A model generated the notes under the pieces. That model ran no database searches, had not been told where the DNA came from, and was given only the letters and a program-made list of their open reading frames with translations. Positions 43,183 to 52,081 of a stretch of DNA of 64,000 nucleotides are shown one piece after another. The position numbers and the translations under genes were made by a program. Origin of the DNA: Paenibacillus durus ATCC 35681 (GTDB lineage Bacteria > Bacillota > Bacilli > Paenibacillales > Paenibacillaceae); NCBI RefSeq assembly GCF_000993825.1, contig NZ_CP011114.1, positions 1,054,001-1,118,000 of the forward strand. The letters run 5' to 3'. The stretch's first letter is position 1. Each line of letters begins with the position of its first letter.

Positions 43183-45552
43183 TTGGACGACAAGATTTTG
43201 CATACGCTTGAGTATCAAAAAATTATAAATAAATTGAAGCAATATATACAAACTCCAATGGGACTGATGATGGCCGAGAACCTGAAGCCCTCCGGCGATT
43301 TCGAAGGCGTCAAGCTGCTGCTGCAGGCGACGGACGAGGCGGCCACGGTTGACCGTCTGAAAGGAATACCGTCCTTCGGCGGGATAACCGACATCAAATC
43401 TTCGCTGAAGCGGGCCGCCATCGGCGGAATGCTCGGCCCGCACGAACTGCTGGCCGTAGGCAACACCATTGGCGGCGGGCGCCGGGTCAAACGTTTTTTG
43501 GCCGCTATGCATGAAGAAGAACCGATCCAGATGCTCTTCGACTTGAGCGATTTGGTCTCGGAGCAGAAGCCCGTTGAGGACGCCATCCGCTCTGCCATCG
43601 ACGAGAATGCGGAGGTGCTGGATACCGCCAGCGCCGAGCTGTCCTCCATCCGCAGGGAGCTTAGGAACGGCGAGACAAGAATCCGCGAGAAGCTGGACTC
43701 GATGATCCGTTCCTCTTCGGTCGCAAAGATGCTGCAGGATCAGCTGGTAACTATTCGCGGCGACCGGTTTGTGATTCCGGTGAAGGCGGAGTACCGCTCT
43801 CACTTCGGCGGCATCGTTCACGACCAGTCAGGTTCGGGAGCAACGCTGTTCATCGAGCCCGAATCGATTGTCGCAATGAACAATAAGCTCCGGGAGACGC
43901 GGCTGCGCGAAGAGCGGGAAATTGAGATCATCCTGCGGAAGCTGACCGCGCTTGTCGGTGAAATTGCCGAGGAGACGGGGTATGACGTTGACCTTCTCGG
44001 CCAGCTTGATTTTATATTCGCGAAGGCCCGGCTGGCACGGGAAATGAAAGCTGCCCGTCCGCGGATGAACGATCGCGGCTATCTGAAAATTCGCAAGGGA
44101 CGACATCCGCTGATTGCTGCGGAGTCCGTCGTTCCGCTGGATGTGGAGCTCGGCAACCAGTACAGCTCCATTATCGTGACAGGCCCGAATACGGGGGGAA
44201 AGACCGTTACGCTGAAGACCATCGGGCTGCTCAGCCTGATGTCGATGTCCGGTCTTTTTATTCCTGCCGAGGAAGGAAGCCAAATGTGCGTGTTCGACGC
44301 CATCTATGCTGATATCGGAGACGAGCAGAGCATCGAGCAGAGCCTGAGCACATTTTCCAGCCATATGACCAATATTATCTCCATTCTGAAGCGGATGACT
44401 CCCAAAAGCCTGGTCCTGCTCGACGAAGTTGGAGCGGGAACGGACCCTGCCGAAGGCTCGGCGCTTGCAATCGCCATCCTGGAGCATATTCACCGGACGG
44501 GATGCCGGATGGTGGCAACGACGCATTACAGCGAGCTTAAGGCTTATGCCTATGAACGCAAGGGAGTAATCAATGCCAGCATGGAATTCGATGTACAGAG
44601 CCTGCGGCCGACATACCGTCTGCTGGTCGGCGTTCCGGGCCGAAGCAACGCCTTCGCGATCGCCGAGCGGCTGGGACTGCCGGCGGCCGTTCTGGAACAT
44701 GCGCGCGGCGAGGTGAAGGAAGAGGATTTGCGCGTCGAGCATATGATCGCTTCGCTGGAGGAGAACCGTCTCGGCGCGGAGAACGAACGCGAGCGGGCCG
44801 AGAATCTGCGGCGCGAGGCGGAGGAACTGCGCGGCAAGCAGCGCCAGGAACTGGAGAAGCTGGAGAGCCAGCGCGACAGATGGCTTGAGAAGGCGGAGAA
44901 GGATGCCGCCGCGATTGTCGACAAGGCCCGCAAGGAAGCCGAGCAGATTATCAGCGATCTGCGGCGGCTGGCTCTGGAGGAAGGGGCGTCGGTCAAGGAG
45001 CATAAGCTGATCGAGGCCCGCAGGCGGCTCGATGAAGCGCAGCCTTCGCCCCGCAAGAAGGAGCCAACGCGAGGGGCGAAGAACAAGCAGGCCCGCCAAA
45101 TCGGGCCCGGTGATGAAGTGGCTGTACACAGCCTGAATCAGAAGGGTCATGTCGTCGAGCTGAGCGGAGCCAAGGAAGCCGTCGTACAGCTCGGCATTAT
45201 GAAGATGAAGGTGCGGCTGGACGATCTGGAGCTGCTGTCGCCTGGCGTACCGGCTGCCCCGCAGCCACTGCGCCAGGCTACCACAGTCAAGCGCACGCGG
45301 GACGAGAATATCCGCAGCGAACTGGATTTACGAGGAGCAAATTTGGAAGAGGCGCTGATTGAGACGGACCGTTTTCTTGATGAGGCGTTTCTCGGAAATC
45401 TTGGCCAGATTTACATTATCCACGGCAAGGGAACCGGTGTCCTGCGCTCGGGGATTCAGGAATATTTGCGCAAGCATAAGCATGTCAAGAACTACCGTCT
45501 GGGCAACTACAACGAAGGCGGCGCGGGCGTAACGGTTGCGGAGCTGAAATAA
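43183..45552 (+). CDS. mutS2: Endonuclease MutS2 (789 aa)
   Basis: A MutS-like ABC ATPase that acts against recombination and, in Bacillus, in rescue of collided ribosomes (RqcU). The N-terminal MutS core and clamp lead into the ATPase with Walker A 'GPNTGGKTV' (Lys340), 'LLDEVGAGTDP' (Walker B) and 'ATTHYSELK'. A coiled coil and a KOW-like region follow, then a C-terminal Smr nuclease domain (about 712-789, 'LDLRGANLEEAL', 'IIHGKGTGVLR'). The mismatch-recognition domain of MutS is absent, as expected. TTG start after GAAGGGAG. Confidence 0.97.
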   Translation: MDDKILHTLEYQKIINKLKQYIQTPMGLMMAENLKPSGDFEGVKLLLQATDEAATVDRLKGIPSFGGITDIKSSLKRAAIGGMLGPHELLAVGNTIGGGRRVKRFLAAMHEEEPIQMLFDLSDLVSEQKPVEDAIRSAIDENAEVLDTASAELSSIRRELRNGETRIREKLDSMIRSSSVAKMLQDQLVTIRGDRFVIPVKAEYRSHFGGIVHDQSGSGATLFIEPESIVAMNNKLRETRLREEREIEIILRKLTALVGEIAEETGYDVDLLGQLDFIFAKARLAREMKAARPRMNDRGYLKIRKGRHPLIAAESVVPLDVELGNQYSSIIVTGPNTGGKTVTLKTIGLLSLMSMSGLFIPAEEGSQMCVFDAIYADIGDEQSIEQSLSTFSSHMTNIISILKRMTPKSLVLLDEVGAGTDPAEGSALAIAILEHIHRTGCRMVATTHYSELKAYAYERKGVINASMEFDVQSLRPTYRLLVGVPGRSNAFAIAERLGLPAAVLEHARGEVKEEDLRVEHMIASLEENRLGAENERERAENLRREAEELRGKQRQELEKLESQRDRWLEKAEKDAAAIVDKARKEAEQIISDLRRLALEEGASVKEHKLIEARRRLDEAQPSPRKKEPTRGAKNKQARQIGPGDEVAVHSLNQKGHVVELSGAKEAVVQLGIMKMKVRLDDLELLSPGVPAAPQPLRQATTVKRTRDENIRSELDLRGANLEEALIETDRFLDEAFLGNLGQIYIIHGKGTGVLRSGIQEYLRKHKHVKNYRLGNYNEGGAGVTVAELK

Positions 45553-45585
45553 CGGGCTTTCCCGGCGGAAAGAAGGAGAAAACCT

Positions 45586-46005
45586 ATGGAACACGTAATC
45601 GATGCTTGGCTGAGCCATCCGCTGGGGAGCCTGCTCGGCTACTTTGCGGTTGCCATTTTGGAGCTGGTTGTTTTTCTGTCCATATTTGAAATGGTAACAA
45701 AGTACAACTGCTGGGATGAAATCCGCAGGGGTAACGTGGCGGCTTCAATGGCGACCGGCGGCAAAATATTCGGCATCTGCAACGTGCTGCGCTTCAGTAT
45801 CCAGGCGGAGGCTTCGATTTACGAAACCATGAAATGGTCCGTAATCGGTTTTGTTCTGCTGCTAATTGCTTACTTTATGTTTGAATTTCTGACGCCCGTC
45901 TTTTCGATCGACAAGGAGATTGCGGCGGATAACCGGGCGGTCGGACTGACGGCGATGCTCATTTCCGTATCATTATCCTATGTAATCGGGGCTTCCATTC
46001 TGTAG
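45586..46005 (+). CDS. DUF350 membrane protein, YshE-like (139 aa)
   Basis: A small integral membrane protein with about four hydrophobic segments and the DUF350 pattern around 'EIRRGNVAASMATGGKIFGIC'. B. subtilis carries yshE of the same family after mutS2 (mutSB), so the arrangement is conserved. The function is unknown. GAAAGAAGGAG precedes the ATG; 33 bases separate it from mutS2. Confidence 0.88.
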   Translation: MEHVIDAWLSHPLGSLLGYFAVAILELVVFLSIFEMVTKYNCWDEIRRGNVAASMATGGKIFGICNVLRFSIQAEASIYETMKWSVIGFVLLLIAYFMFEFLTPVFSIDKEIAADNRAVGLTAMLISVSLSYVIGASIL

Positions 46006-46043
46006 AAAAAATCGAACGGCGCAAAAGGAGACGCTGAAGCCGA

Positions 46044-46124
46044 ATGAAAATTCTGGTGCGTGTGCTGTTTGTTGCGGCGGTCTTGTTTATGGCGGCCGGA
46101 ATTATCTATCTAATGATGAATTGA
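46044..46124 (+). CDS. Small single-TM protein (26 aa)
   Basis: An ORF of 26 codons, M-K-I-L-V-R followed by one hydrophobic helix and ending '...YLMMN'. AAAGGAG lies upstream at a spacing of about 13 bases, longer than ideal. It is placed between the DUF350 gene and the zinc-ribbon gene on the same strand with 38 and 17 bases on either side, which fits an operon member. Nothing is known of its function. Confidence 0.5.
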   Translation: MKILVRVLFVAAVLFMAAGIIYLMMN

Positions 46125-46141
46125 CGAAGGAGACTGAAAAA

Positions 46142-46678
46142 ATGGATACGACCATCTGCCCTTGGTGCCATACGGAAATTGTATGGGACGAAGAACTCGG
46201 ACCGGAGGAAGCCTGTCCGCATTGCGGCAACGAACTTAGCGCTTACCGTACGGTAAATATCAGCAAGGAAGATCTGGATGACGACGAATTGGAAGACGAT
46301 GACGAGCATGAGCATGAACATGGCGGCGATTTATGGGGAGAAGACGAGCAAGAGGGAGTTGTTCCCATATTCAACACACTCGACGCTTACCGGGACACTT
46401 ACGATCTGGAGCGTTATGACAGCTCTGCAGCCGCCGTTCTTGATGAGCAGACCGAAGTGCCTGAATGTCCACAGTGTCATGAATATATGCTGCTTGCCGG
46501 TACGGTAGGGGTGAGTGATTTCAAATCCGCCGTTCCCGCCTTTCTTGGCGTACCGCTGCTGAACGCACCGTTCTCCTTAAATATGTATGTCTGTCCGTCA
46601 TGCTTTCAGGTTCAGCACAGCCTGGCCGAAGAAGACCGGGAGCAGTGGGTGCGCAATATCGGGGGCCTTCGCAAATAA
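46142..46678 (+). CDS. Double zinc-ribbon protein of unknown function (178 aa)
   Basis: I do not recognise the family. Two Cys-pair units are visible at the N-terminus (Cys6-x2-Cys9 and Cys25-x2-Cys28) and two more near the C-terminus ('CPQCHEY' and 'CPSCFQ'). Between them lies a strongly acidic, His-containing stretch 'DDDELEDDDEHEHEHGGD'. There is no signal peptide. A soluble metal-binding protein or nucleic-acid/protein adaptor is possible. GAAGGAG before the ATG at 46142 sets the start; the frame is open 21 bases further. Confidence 0.75.
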   Translation: MDTTICPWCHTEIVWDEELGPEEACPHCGNELSAYRTVNISKEDLDDDELEDDDEHEHEHGGDLWGEDEQEGVVPIFNTLDAYRDTYDLERYDSSAAAVLDEQTEVPECPQCHEYMLLAGTVGVSDFKSAVPAFLGVPLLNAPFSLNMYVCPSCFQVQHSLAEEDREQWVRNIGGLRK

Positions 46679-46755
46679 ATAAGTTCCTCCGCTAAGATCC
46701 TCCGGTTTGGGGCATGTTATACAGGTGCATGTCTCAAAGGTTAAGGAGGAATACG

Positions 46756-47967
46756 ATGAAGGTCTCGCTGCGGGGACAGGCGGCGCTGCTGCTGGCGGTT
46801 AACGGGTTATTCGTGCTTTCGGGCGCGCTCGCGGGAACTTTTCTGAATGTCTACTTGTGGAAAAACCGTCAGGATTACGCCATGATCGGCTGGTTTACTG
46901 TAGCCCAGCAGCTTGCTCTGGGTCTCAGCTTTTGGCTGGGCGGCAAGTGGGTGAAGGAACATAATAAAATGAACGCCCTGCGGCTTGGCATCGCCGTTTC
47001 GGGCCTTTTTTATCTTCTGGTGCTGTGGCTGGGAAGCAAGGTGGCTCTGTACGTCTGGCCGCTTGGCATTGTGCTTGGTATTGCTTCGGGCCTGTTTTGG
47101 CTGGCCTTCAACATCGTTTATTTTGAAATTACGGAACGTGAGAACCGCGATGCATTTAACGGCTGGGTAGGGCTCCTTGGTTCGCTGACCGGCATCGTTG
47201 GGCCGTGGCTTTCCGGTTGGCTGATCTCCACGCTGCATGGAAACCGGGGCTACCGGCTTGTTTTTATGATTTCGCTTTGTATTTACGGTGCGGCGGCGGT
47301 GCTGAGCTTTTTTCTGAAAAAGCGCAAAACCTCCGGCAGCTACGAATGGCTGGAGCCTTGGCATCAGCTGCGTTCCGGAGACGCGGATTGGCGCGTAACG
47401 GGGGCTGCGCTATTTTTTCAGGGCCTGCGTGAAGGCGTATTTTCCTTTCTGATCGGTCTCCTGGTATACATAGCGGCGAAGGAGGAGAGCAAGCTGGGGC
47501 AGTTCACGCTGATTACCTCTGCGGTGTCGCTCGTCAGCTACTGGGCGGCCGGCAAATGGCTGAAGCCCAAATTCCGGTCGGCTGGCATGCTCTGCGGAGC
47601 GCTCCTGCTGGTAGGGGTGATCGTGCCTATGCTGTGGGCGGTAAGCTACGGCATGCTGCTCGTTATGGGCATCGGGACATCGCTGTTCATCCCGCTGTAT
47701 ATGCTGCCGATGGTTTCCACCAGCTTTGATCTGATGGGGGAAAGCGAGGAGAGCGCCGGCAAGCGCGTCGAATTGGTTGTGCTGCGCGAGCTATGCCTGA
47801 TGACCGGACGGCTGGCGGGAACCTTTATTTTTATCGCCATTCTGTCGGTCAGCGCCGCACCGCGCACCGTTACTCTGCTGCTGCTGGGGCTTGGAGCCGC
47901 GCCGGTTGGAAGCTGGCTGTTTCTGCGCCGGATGCTGCGTAGGGAATCTTTGCCGGAACGTTCATGA
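46756..47967 (+). CDS. MFS transporter (403 aa)
   Basis: A 12-helix major facilitator superfamily permease, with 'NVYLWKNRQDYAMIGWFTVAQQL' after the first helix and a central hydrophilic loop ('FFLKKRKTSGSYEWLEPW'). It resembles Bacillus YqgE-type MFS proteins; the substrate is unknown. The ATG at 46756 has AAGGAGG five to six bases upstream, which is preferred over the longer open frame from 46714. It may be cotranscribed with the genes after mutS2. Confidence 0.88.
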   Translation: MKVSLRGQAALLLAVNGLFVLSGALAGTFLNVYLWKNRQDYAMIGWFTVAQQLALGLSFWLGGKWVKEHNKMNALRLGIAVSGLFYLLVLWLGSKVALYVWPLGIVLGIASGLFWLAFNIVYFEITERENRDAFNGWVGLLGSLTGIVGPWLSGWLISTLHGNRGYRLVFMISLCIYGAAAVLSFFLKKRKTSGSYEWLEPWHQLRSGDADWRVTGAALFFQGLREGVFSFLIGLLVYIAAKEESKLGQFTLITSAVSLVSYWAAGKWLKPKFRSAGMLCGALLLVGVIVPMLWAVSYGMLLVMGIGTSLFIPLYMLPMVSTSFDLMGESEESAGKRVELVVLRELCLMTGRLAGTFIFIAILSVSAAPRTVTLLLLGLGAAPVGSWLFLRRMLRRESLPERS

Positions 47968-48009
47968 CGGAAGCCGGCCAGTACCATACCCGATTCATCA
48001 GCATGAACG

Positions 48010-48060
48010 AACAGCCGTCTCCCTGGGCAATGCGGCAGGAGAGACGGCTGTTTGATTTTT
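48010..48060. terminator. Bidirectional terminator, MFS gene / mscL
   Basis: AACAGCCGTCTC pairs perfectly with GAGACGGCTGTT, followed by TGATTTTT. Confidence 0.82.
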
Positions 48061-48100
48061 CACTTTAGCTTTTCACAGAGTCTTTTTACAGAGTAAGTGC

Positions 48101-48475
48101 CTATCTGTCCTTCAGAAGATCGCGGATTTCGGTCAGAAGCAGCTCCTCGCGCGTCGGTGCGGGATCTGCTTTAACCTCTTCCTCCCGTTTACGTTGAAAC
48201 TTTCCGGCAAGCTTGACGATCACAAATAGCGAAAAGGCGATGATAAAAAAGTCGACCACGCTTTGGAGAAAAACACCGTATTTCAGCACCGCATCGCCAT
48301 ATGTATATTGCAGGCTTTTTAAATCAATACCGCCGATCAGCAGTCCAACTACCGGCATGATAACGTCCTCTACCAGCGAAGACACAATTTTACCAAAGGC
48401 AGCCCCGATCACAACGGCGAGAGCGAGATCTAGCACATTTCCTTTCAGCGCAAAGCTTTTGAACTCTTTCCACAT
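48101..48475 (-). CDS. mscL: Large-conductance mechanosensitive channel MscL (124 aa)
   Basis: A pentameric channel that opens under membrane tension to release osmolytes. The N-terminal amphipathic segment '[31 protein letters not shown]' type leads into TM1; TM2 ('[16 protein letters not shown]') and a charged C-terminal helical bundle ('[12 protein letters not shown]') follow. Length is normal. AAGGAGAG lies ten bases before the ATG at 48475, and the longer open frame upstream is not supported. Confidence 0.95.
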   Translation of the reverse strand: MWKEFKSFALKGNVLDLALAVVIGAAFGKIVSSLVEDVIMPVVGLLIGGIDLKSLQYTYGDAVLKYGVFLQSVVDFFIIAFSLFVIVKLAGKFQRKREEEVKADPAPTREELLLTEIRDLLKDR

Positions 48476-48583
48476 TGCAGACAATCTCTCCTTCTTGGTT
48501 GGATAACTGTTTGCTCCATTATGACAAACATAGGGGGAAGCATCAATACCAAAGGTTCGGGAACCGCTTGCGAAATTTAGCAC

Positions 48584-48611
48584 ATAAACTGCAGGCGAAG
48601 CGGCATACTAA
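48584..48611 (+). promoter_or_regulatory. Possible sporulation (sigma-E/K-type) promoter
   Basis: ATA, 17 bases, CATACTAA resembles the mother-cell sigma-E pattern ATA-N16/18-CATACAAT, 34 bases before a coat-like gene. One mismatch and a short -35 keep confidence low. Confidence 0.35.
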
Positions 48612-48644
48612 ATTTGGTTAAACTATTCCAAGAAAGGAATGAAC

Positions 48645-48881
48645 ATGATGCAATCTACGCAAATGCAACCTTTGAGCAGTAAAGAACTGGAGTACATTTC
48701 CGACTCCATTTCCAATGAAGACCTGCTGATCAAGCAGTATGCGGCCACTGCCGGAACTACGCAAAATCAAACGGTCCGCCAAATTTGTCAGCAGCAAATC
48801 CAAAACCACAGCCAACATATGGGGGCGCTGATTCAACTGCTTCAGCAGCATCAGCAGTACGCACCCAACCAGCCGCAATAA
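48645..48881 (+). CDS. Small Gln-rich spore-coat-like protein (78 aa)
   Basis: A soluble helical protein with 'LSSKELEYISDSISNEDLLIKQYAA' and a Gln/His-rich C-terminus. The pattern resembles the N-terminal half of CotF-type ferritin-like coat proteins, and the next gene is a CotF-family member. A spore coat role is inferred from that. AAAGGA is six bases from the ATG at 48645; an in-frame ATG at 48639 is too close to it. Confidence 0.65.
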   Translation: MMQSTQMQPLSSKELEYISDSISNEDLLIKQYAATAGTTQNQTVRQICQQQIQNHSQHMGALIQLLQQHQQYAPNQPQ

Positions 48882-48924
48882 AGGAACCGCTCCGCACAAG
48901 CTTAAGCGCAAGCTTCCAAGGCCG

Positions 48925-48944
48925 ATCATCACAAAACTTTTAGG
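48925..48944 (+). repeat. 20-bp direct repeat, copy 1
   Basis: The sequence ATCATCACAAAACTTTTAGG occurs here and again 64 bases downstream, where it carries the ribosome site of the CotF-like gene. This copy has no gene behind it. Confidence 0.85.
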
Positions 48945-48988
48945 GTAGGCTTCCGGAGCCAGTTTTACCAAAGTCTATCTGTAAGCGA

Positions 48989-49008
48989 ATCATCACAAAA
49001 CTTTTAGG
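48989..49008 (+). repeat. 20-bp direct repeat, copy 2
   Basis: Identical to the copy at 48925; here the repeat runs into AGGAGG of the CotF-like gene. Confidence 0.85.
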
Positions 49009-49020
49009 AGGTCAATTGAC

Positions 49021-49407
49021 GTGTACGCACAAACTGGAAATGCTTTTATGCAGGACGAGGATTTGCTGAATATTATCCTGGCAGATTTGAAACGGACGGT
49101 CGGAGAATATACGACAGCCACGACCGAATCCGCATGTCCGTCCGTTCGCCGCACATTCAGTGATCTGACCATGGATACGCTCCGTCTTCATGGCGAGCTG
49201 TTCACGCAGATGTCGCAGATGAATATGTACCAGGCTCCTTCCAAAGCGCTGCGCCAGGAGCTGGATAAAGAAATTCAGAACGCGCAACAGACTCAGCAAA
49301 AATCGCAGCAGTTCGTTCAGCAAAAAATCGGCGGTCAAGGCGCATATGCCCAAGCCCCGAATGTATCGCAGCACCAAGCTAACGTGCATAACCCTTACTA
49401 TATGTAA
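49021..49407 (+). CDS. CotF-family spore coat protein (128 aa)
   Basis: A coat F domain protein: 'FMQDEDLLNIILADLKRTVGEYTTA' and 'VRRTFSDLTMDTLRLHGELFTQMSQ' form the two main helices of the ferritin-like fold; the C-terminal 40 residues are Gln-rich and end in an Asn/Pro/Tyr tail typical of coat proteins. The start is GTG with TAGGAGG upstream. It is paired with the preceding coat-like gene. Confidence 0.85.
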   Translation: MYAQTGNAFMQDEDLLNIILADLKRTVGEYTTATTESACPSVRRTFSDLTMDTLRLHGELFTQMSQMNMYQAPSKALRQELDKEIQNAQQTQQKSQQFVQQKIGGQGAYAQAPNVSQHQANVHNPYYM

Positions 49408-49571
49408 CTCTGCCGCGCACGGTTTGAAGCCGGGCGGCGGCTGTTAGGCATGTCTGTTTTGGCCGCAGACAACGTTTATTCTTTGCGGCTTTCGGCGAGA
49501 GAACAATGCGTCCTTGCTATGTGAGAGATAAGAGGCTTTCCGTTTAGCCCATATCCGAATAACCCATTACT
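49408..49571. other. Intergenic DNA after the CotF-like gene
   Basis: No ORF with a ribosome site. A GCCGCA/TGCGGC pairing (about 49463-49491) may act as a weak terminator. Confidence 0.4.
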
Positions 49572-49598
49572 CCCCGCTGATTGGCGGGGTTATTTTTG
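49572..49598 (+). terminator. Intrinsic terminator upstream of the Lrp-type gene
   Basis: CCCCGC, loop TGATTG, GCGGGG, then TTATTTTT. It is 165 bases after the CotF-like stop codon. Confidence 0.75.
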
Positions 49599-49715
49599 TT
49601 TGCAGATATGACCTTTTCATGTCATATTAATAATAAACTCTTTATGAAACCAATTCCTTCGCCGGAGCGCCGGCAGCAGAGGGCGCGTTCCCGGCGAAGA
49701 TCCCGGAGGGAAGTT

Positions 49716-50216
49716 ATGGAACAAGTGAATGAGCTGAAGAGAAAAGTGCTGGAACTGCTCAAAGAGGATGCCAGAAGAACCCCGGAGCTTTTGGCGACGC
49801 TGCTTGGAGCGGAAGAAGAAGAAGTGAAGACTGCGATCGAGCAGATGGAGAAGGAACATGTTATTGTTAAATACGCGACCGTGGTCAATTGGGATAAAGT
49901 GGATGACGAGCGGGTTACAGCTCTGATTGAGGTGCAGATTACCCCTGAGCGCGGACGCGGCTTTGAGGGTATCGCCGAAAGGATTTATCTGTATCCCCAG
50001 GTGAAGTCTGTCTATCTGATGTCCGGCGCCTATGACCTGCTGGTGGAAGTGGAGGGCCGCAACCTGCGCGAGGTCGCGAACTTCGTCTCCGAGAAGCTGT
50101 CGCCGATTGACTCCGTACTGTCGACCAAGACGAATTTCACCCTTAAAAAATATAAACAGGACGGGATTATTTTCGAAGATCACGAAGAAGACAACCGTCT
50201 GATGATCTCCCCGTAA
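49716..50216 (+). CDS. Lrp/AsnC-family regulator, AlaR-like (166 aa)
   Basis: A winged-helix N-terminus (about 5-55, 'RKVLELLKEDARRTPELLATLLG') and a C-terminal RAM ligand-binding domain (about 70-150, 'VTALIEVQITPERGRGFEGIA'). The next gene is an aminotransferase 18 bases away. B. subtilis has the same pair, alaR-alaT, in which the Lrp-type protein controls alanine aminotransferase expression. The ATG at 49716 follows GGAGGGAAGTT; the open frame continues upstream into a terminator and is not used. Confidence 0.85.
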   Translation: MEQVNELKRKVLELLKEDARRTPELLATLLGAEEEEVKTAIEQMEKEHVIVKYATVVNWDKVDDERVTALIEVQITPERGRGFEGIAERIYLYPQVKSVYLMSGAYDLLVEVEGRNLREVANFVSEKLSPIDSVLSTKTNFTLKKYKQDGIIFEDHEEDNRLMISP

Positions 50217-50234
50217 AGGAAGAGATGAGAATAT

Positions 50235-51461
50235 ATGTTTACGAATAAAAACCAGCCGTCCGGAGAACAGAGCAAATCGATGTCATCCTATCTGTCCCCG
50301 CTGGTTCAGCAGATTCAGCCGTCGGGCATTCGCAGATTTTTCGACTTGGCCGCAGGGAGCAAGGATATCATCTCTTTAGGGGTGGGCGAGCCGGATTTTA
50401 AGACGCCGTGGCATGTCAGGGAAGCCTGTGTCTATTCGCTGGAACGGGGATTTACCGGATATACCTCCAACGCGGGAATGCCGGAACTGCGCGAGGGAAT
50501 TGCAAATTACCTGCATGCCCGCTTTAACCTGGACTACGATCCTGCGAACCAGATTATCACGACCGTCGGCGGCAGTGAGGCAATCGATCTGGCGCTTCGG
50601 GCGCTGATATCCCCAGGAGACGAAATTCTGATTCCTGAGCCCTGCTATATTTCGTACTCCCCGATTACTGCGATCGGCGGCGGTGTTCCCGTCGGCATCG
50701 AGACGTTCGGCAAAGATCGGTTCAAGCTGACGGCCGAAGGGCTGGAAGCCAAAATTACGCCGCGGTCCAAAATTCTGATTCTGTGCTACCCGAGCAATCC
50801 GACGGGAGCGATCATGAGCCGGGAAGACTGGGAGCCTATCGCCAAAGTGGTGGAGAAGCATGATCTGATCGTCATTTCCGATGAAATTTACGCCGAGCTG
50901 ACCTACGGCAGCAATCATGTCAGCTTCGCCTCCCTGCCCGGGATGATGGACCGTACGATTCTCGTCAGCGGCTTTTCCAAGGCGTTCGCGATGACGGGCT
51001 GGCGGATGGGCTATGCCTGCGGGCATCCCGAGCTGATCTCGGCCATGCTCAAAATTCACCAGTACACGGTAATGTGCGCGCCTTCCATGGGCCAGGTAGC
51101 GGCGCTTGAGGCGTTGACGAACGGCATGGAGGAAAAAGACCGGATGGTCGATTCCTATAACCAGCGGCGCAGACTAATCGTCAAAGGCTTGCGCGAGGCC
51201 GGACTGGAATGCCATGAGCCGCAGGGTGCATTCTATGCATTTCCGAGCATCGCCGGAACCGGACTGACTTCAGACGAATTCGCAAAGCGCCTGCTCCGGG
51301 AATTCAGGGTGGCGGCCGTGCCGGGAAGCGTATTCGGGCTTGGCGGCGAAGGCTATTTGCGCTGCTCCTACGCCACCTCCGTAAGCCAATTGAACGAAGC
51401 GCTCGAGCGGATCGGCGCGTTGGTGGCGCTTTTGAAGAAAGAAAGAGAAAATAAGGCCTGA
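50235..51461 (+). CDS. PLP-dependent class I aminotransferase, AlaT-like (408 aa)
   Basis: A fold-type I aminotransferase with the Schiff-base Lys249 in 'GFSKAFAMTGWRMGY', the 'SNPTGA' motif and the C-terminal Arg in 'YLRCSYATS'. Position behind an AlaR-like regulator suggests alanine transamination, but aspartate- or aromatic-type specificity cannot be excluded. AAAGGAAGAG precedes the ATG; an in-frame ATG at 50280 is a possible shorter start. Confidence 0.9.
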   Translation: MFTNKNQPSGEQSKSMSSYLSPLVQQIQPSGIRRFFDLAAGSKDIISLGVGEPDFKTPWHVREACVYSLERGFTGYTSNAGMPELREGIANYLHARFNLDYDPANQIITTVGGSEAIDLALRALISPGDEILIPEPCYISYSPITAIGGGVPVGIETFGKDRFKLTAEGLEAKITPRSKILILCYPSNPTGAIMSREDWEPIAKVVEKHDLIVISDEIYAELTYGSNHVSFASLPGMMDRTILVSGFSKAFAMTGWRMGYACGHPELISAMLKIHQYTVMCAPSMGQVAALEALTNGMEEKDRMVDSYNQRRRLIVKGLREAGLECHEPQGAFYAFPSIAGTGLTSDEFAKRLLREFRVAAVPGSVFGLGGEGYLRCSYATSVSQLNEALERIGALVALLKKERENKA

Positions 51462-51494
51462 TTAATTGGAAAAAATATGAAAGTATTGTTATTG

Positions 51495-51530
51495 AATGAA
51501 AATATTAATGAAAACACTAATGAATACGAT
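51495..51530 (+). repeat. Three imperfect tandem 12-mers
   Basis: AATGAAAATATT, AATGAAAACACT, AATGAATACGAT follow one another directly in an AT-rich promoter region. Confidence 0.5.
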
Positions 51531-51653
51531 AGCTAATATTTTTGTCATATGGTATAATATTACTCTCAATACAGTTTATTTATATAATTTAGGAGCGATA
51601 TTGCCAGGGCGGAAATATTAGTGAAGCTGCGCTCCATATAACTTTTTGGGGGG

Positions 51654-51908
51654 ATGATGGTGCTTTGTACCGATTACTATATGTGGTTTGGCGCGAAGCG
51701 TTTCCCGGAAAGCGGAAAAGCTTCCGCCAGAGATGATGCTGTCTCGTGCAGCCTCTCCCTCGAAGAGGAGATCCACATACTCCGGAAACGAATGGAGCAG
51801 TTGTTTATGCAGGAGAAGTCACTTACCTCGGATAATGTAGTGGAGATCAGCAGCAAGCTGGATTTGAAGATTAACGAATATATGAAGAGACATTCCCGCA
51901 ATAAATAA
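51654..51908 (+). CDS. Spo0E-family aspartyl-phosphate phosphatase (84 aa)
   Basis: A small helical-hairpin protein with the Spo0E signature S-x-x-L-D-x-x-I-N in 'EISSKLDLKINEYMKR' and an upstream helix 'LEEEIHILRKRMEQLF'. Family members dephosphorylate Spo0A~P and delay sporulation. The N-terminal 32 residues are less family-like; a start further in cannot be excluded. The ATG is preceded by GGGGGG. A perfect terminator follows. It is monocistronic. Confidence 0.85.
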   Translation: MMVLCTDYYMWFGAKRFPESGKASARDDAVSCSLSLEEEIHILRKRMEQLFMQEKSLTSDNVVEISSKLDLKINEYMKRHSRNK

Positions 51909-51922
51909 CGGGAGTCGGCAGC

Positions 51923-51950
51923 GAGGGTCCTTTGGACCCTCTTTTGTTTT
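51923..51950 (+). terminator. Terminator after the Spo0E-like gene
   Basis: GAGGGTCC, TTT, GGACCCTC perfect stem followed by TTTTGTTTTT. Confidence 0.88.
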
Positions 51951-52081
51951 TAGCCGCAGTATGATGAATTCAGGGCATGAAGGAACACACGACCCTTACA
52001 AGCCGTACCGAATATGGTAAAGTAGTAATACATGCAATGTTAGAAGCCGGGAGGGACGATAGGTTGAGCGGAGGACGGAAG

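Noticed and set aside
43828..45150. A 440-codon open frame antisense to mutS2
   Set aside because: Shadow frame of mutS2, no independent support.
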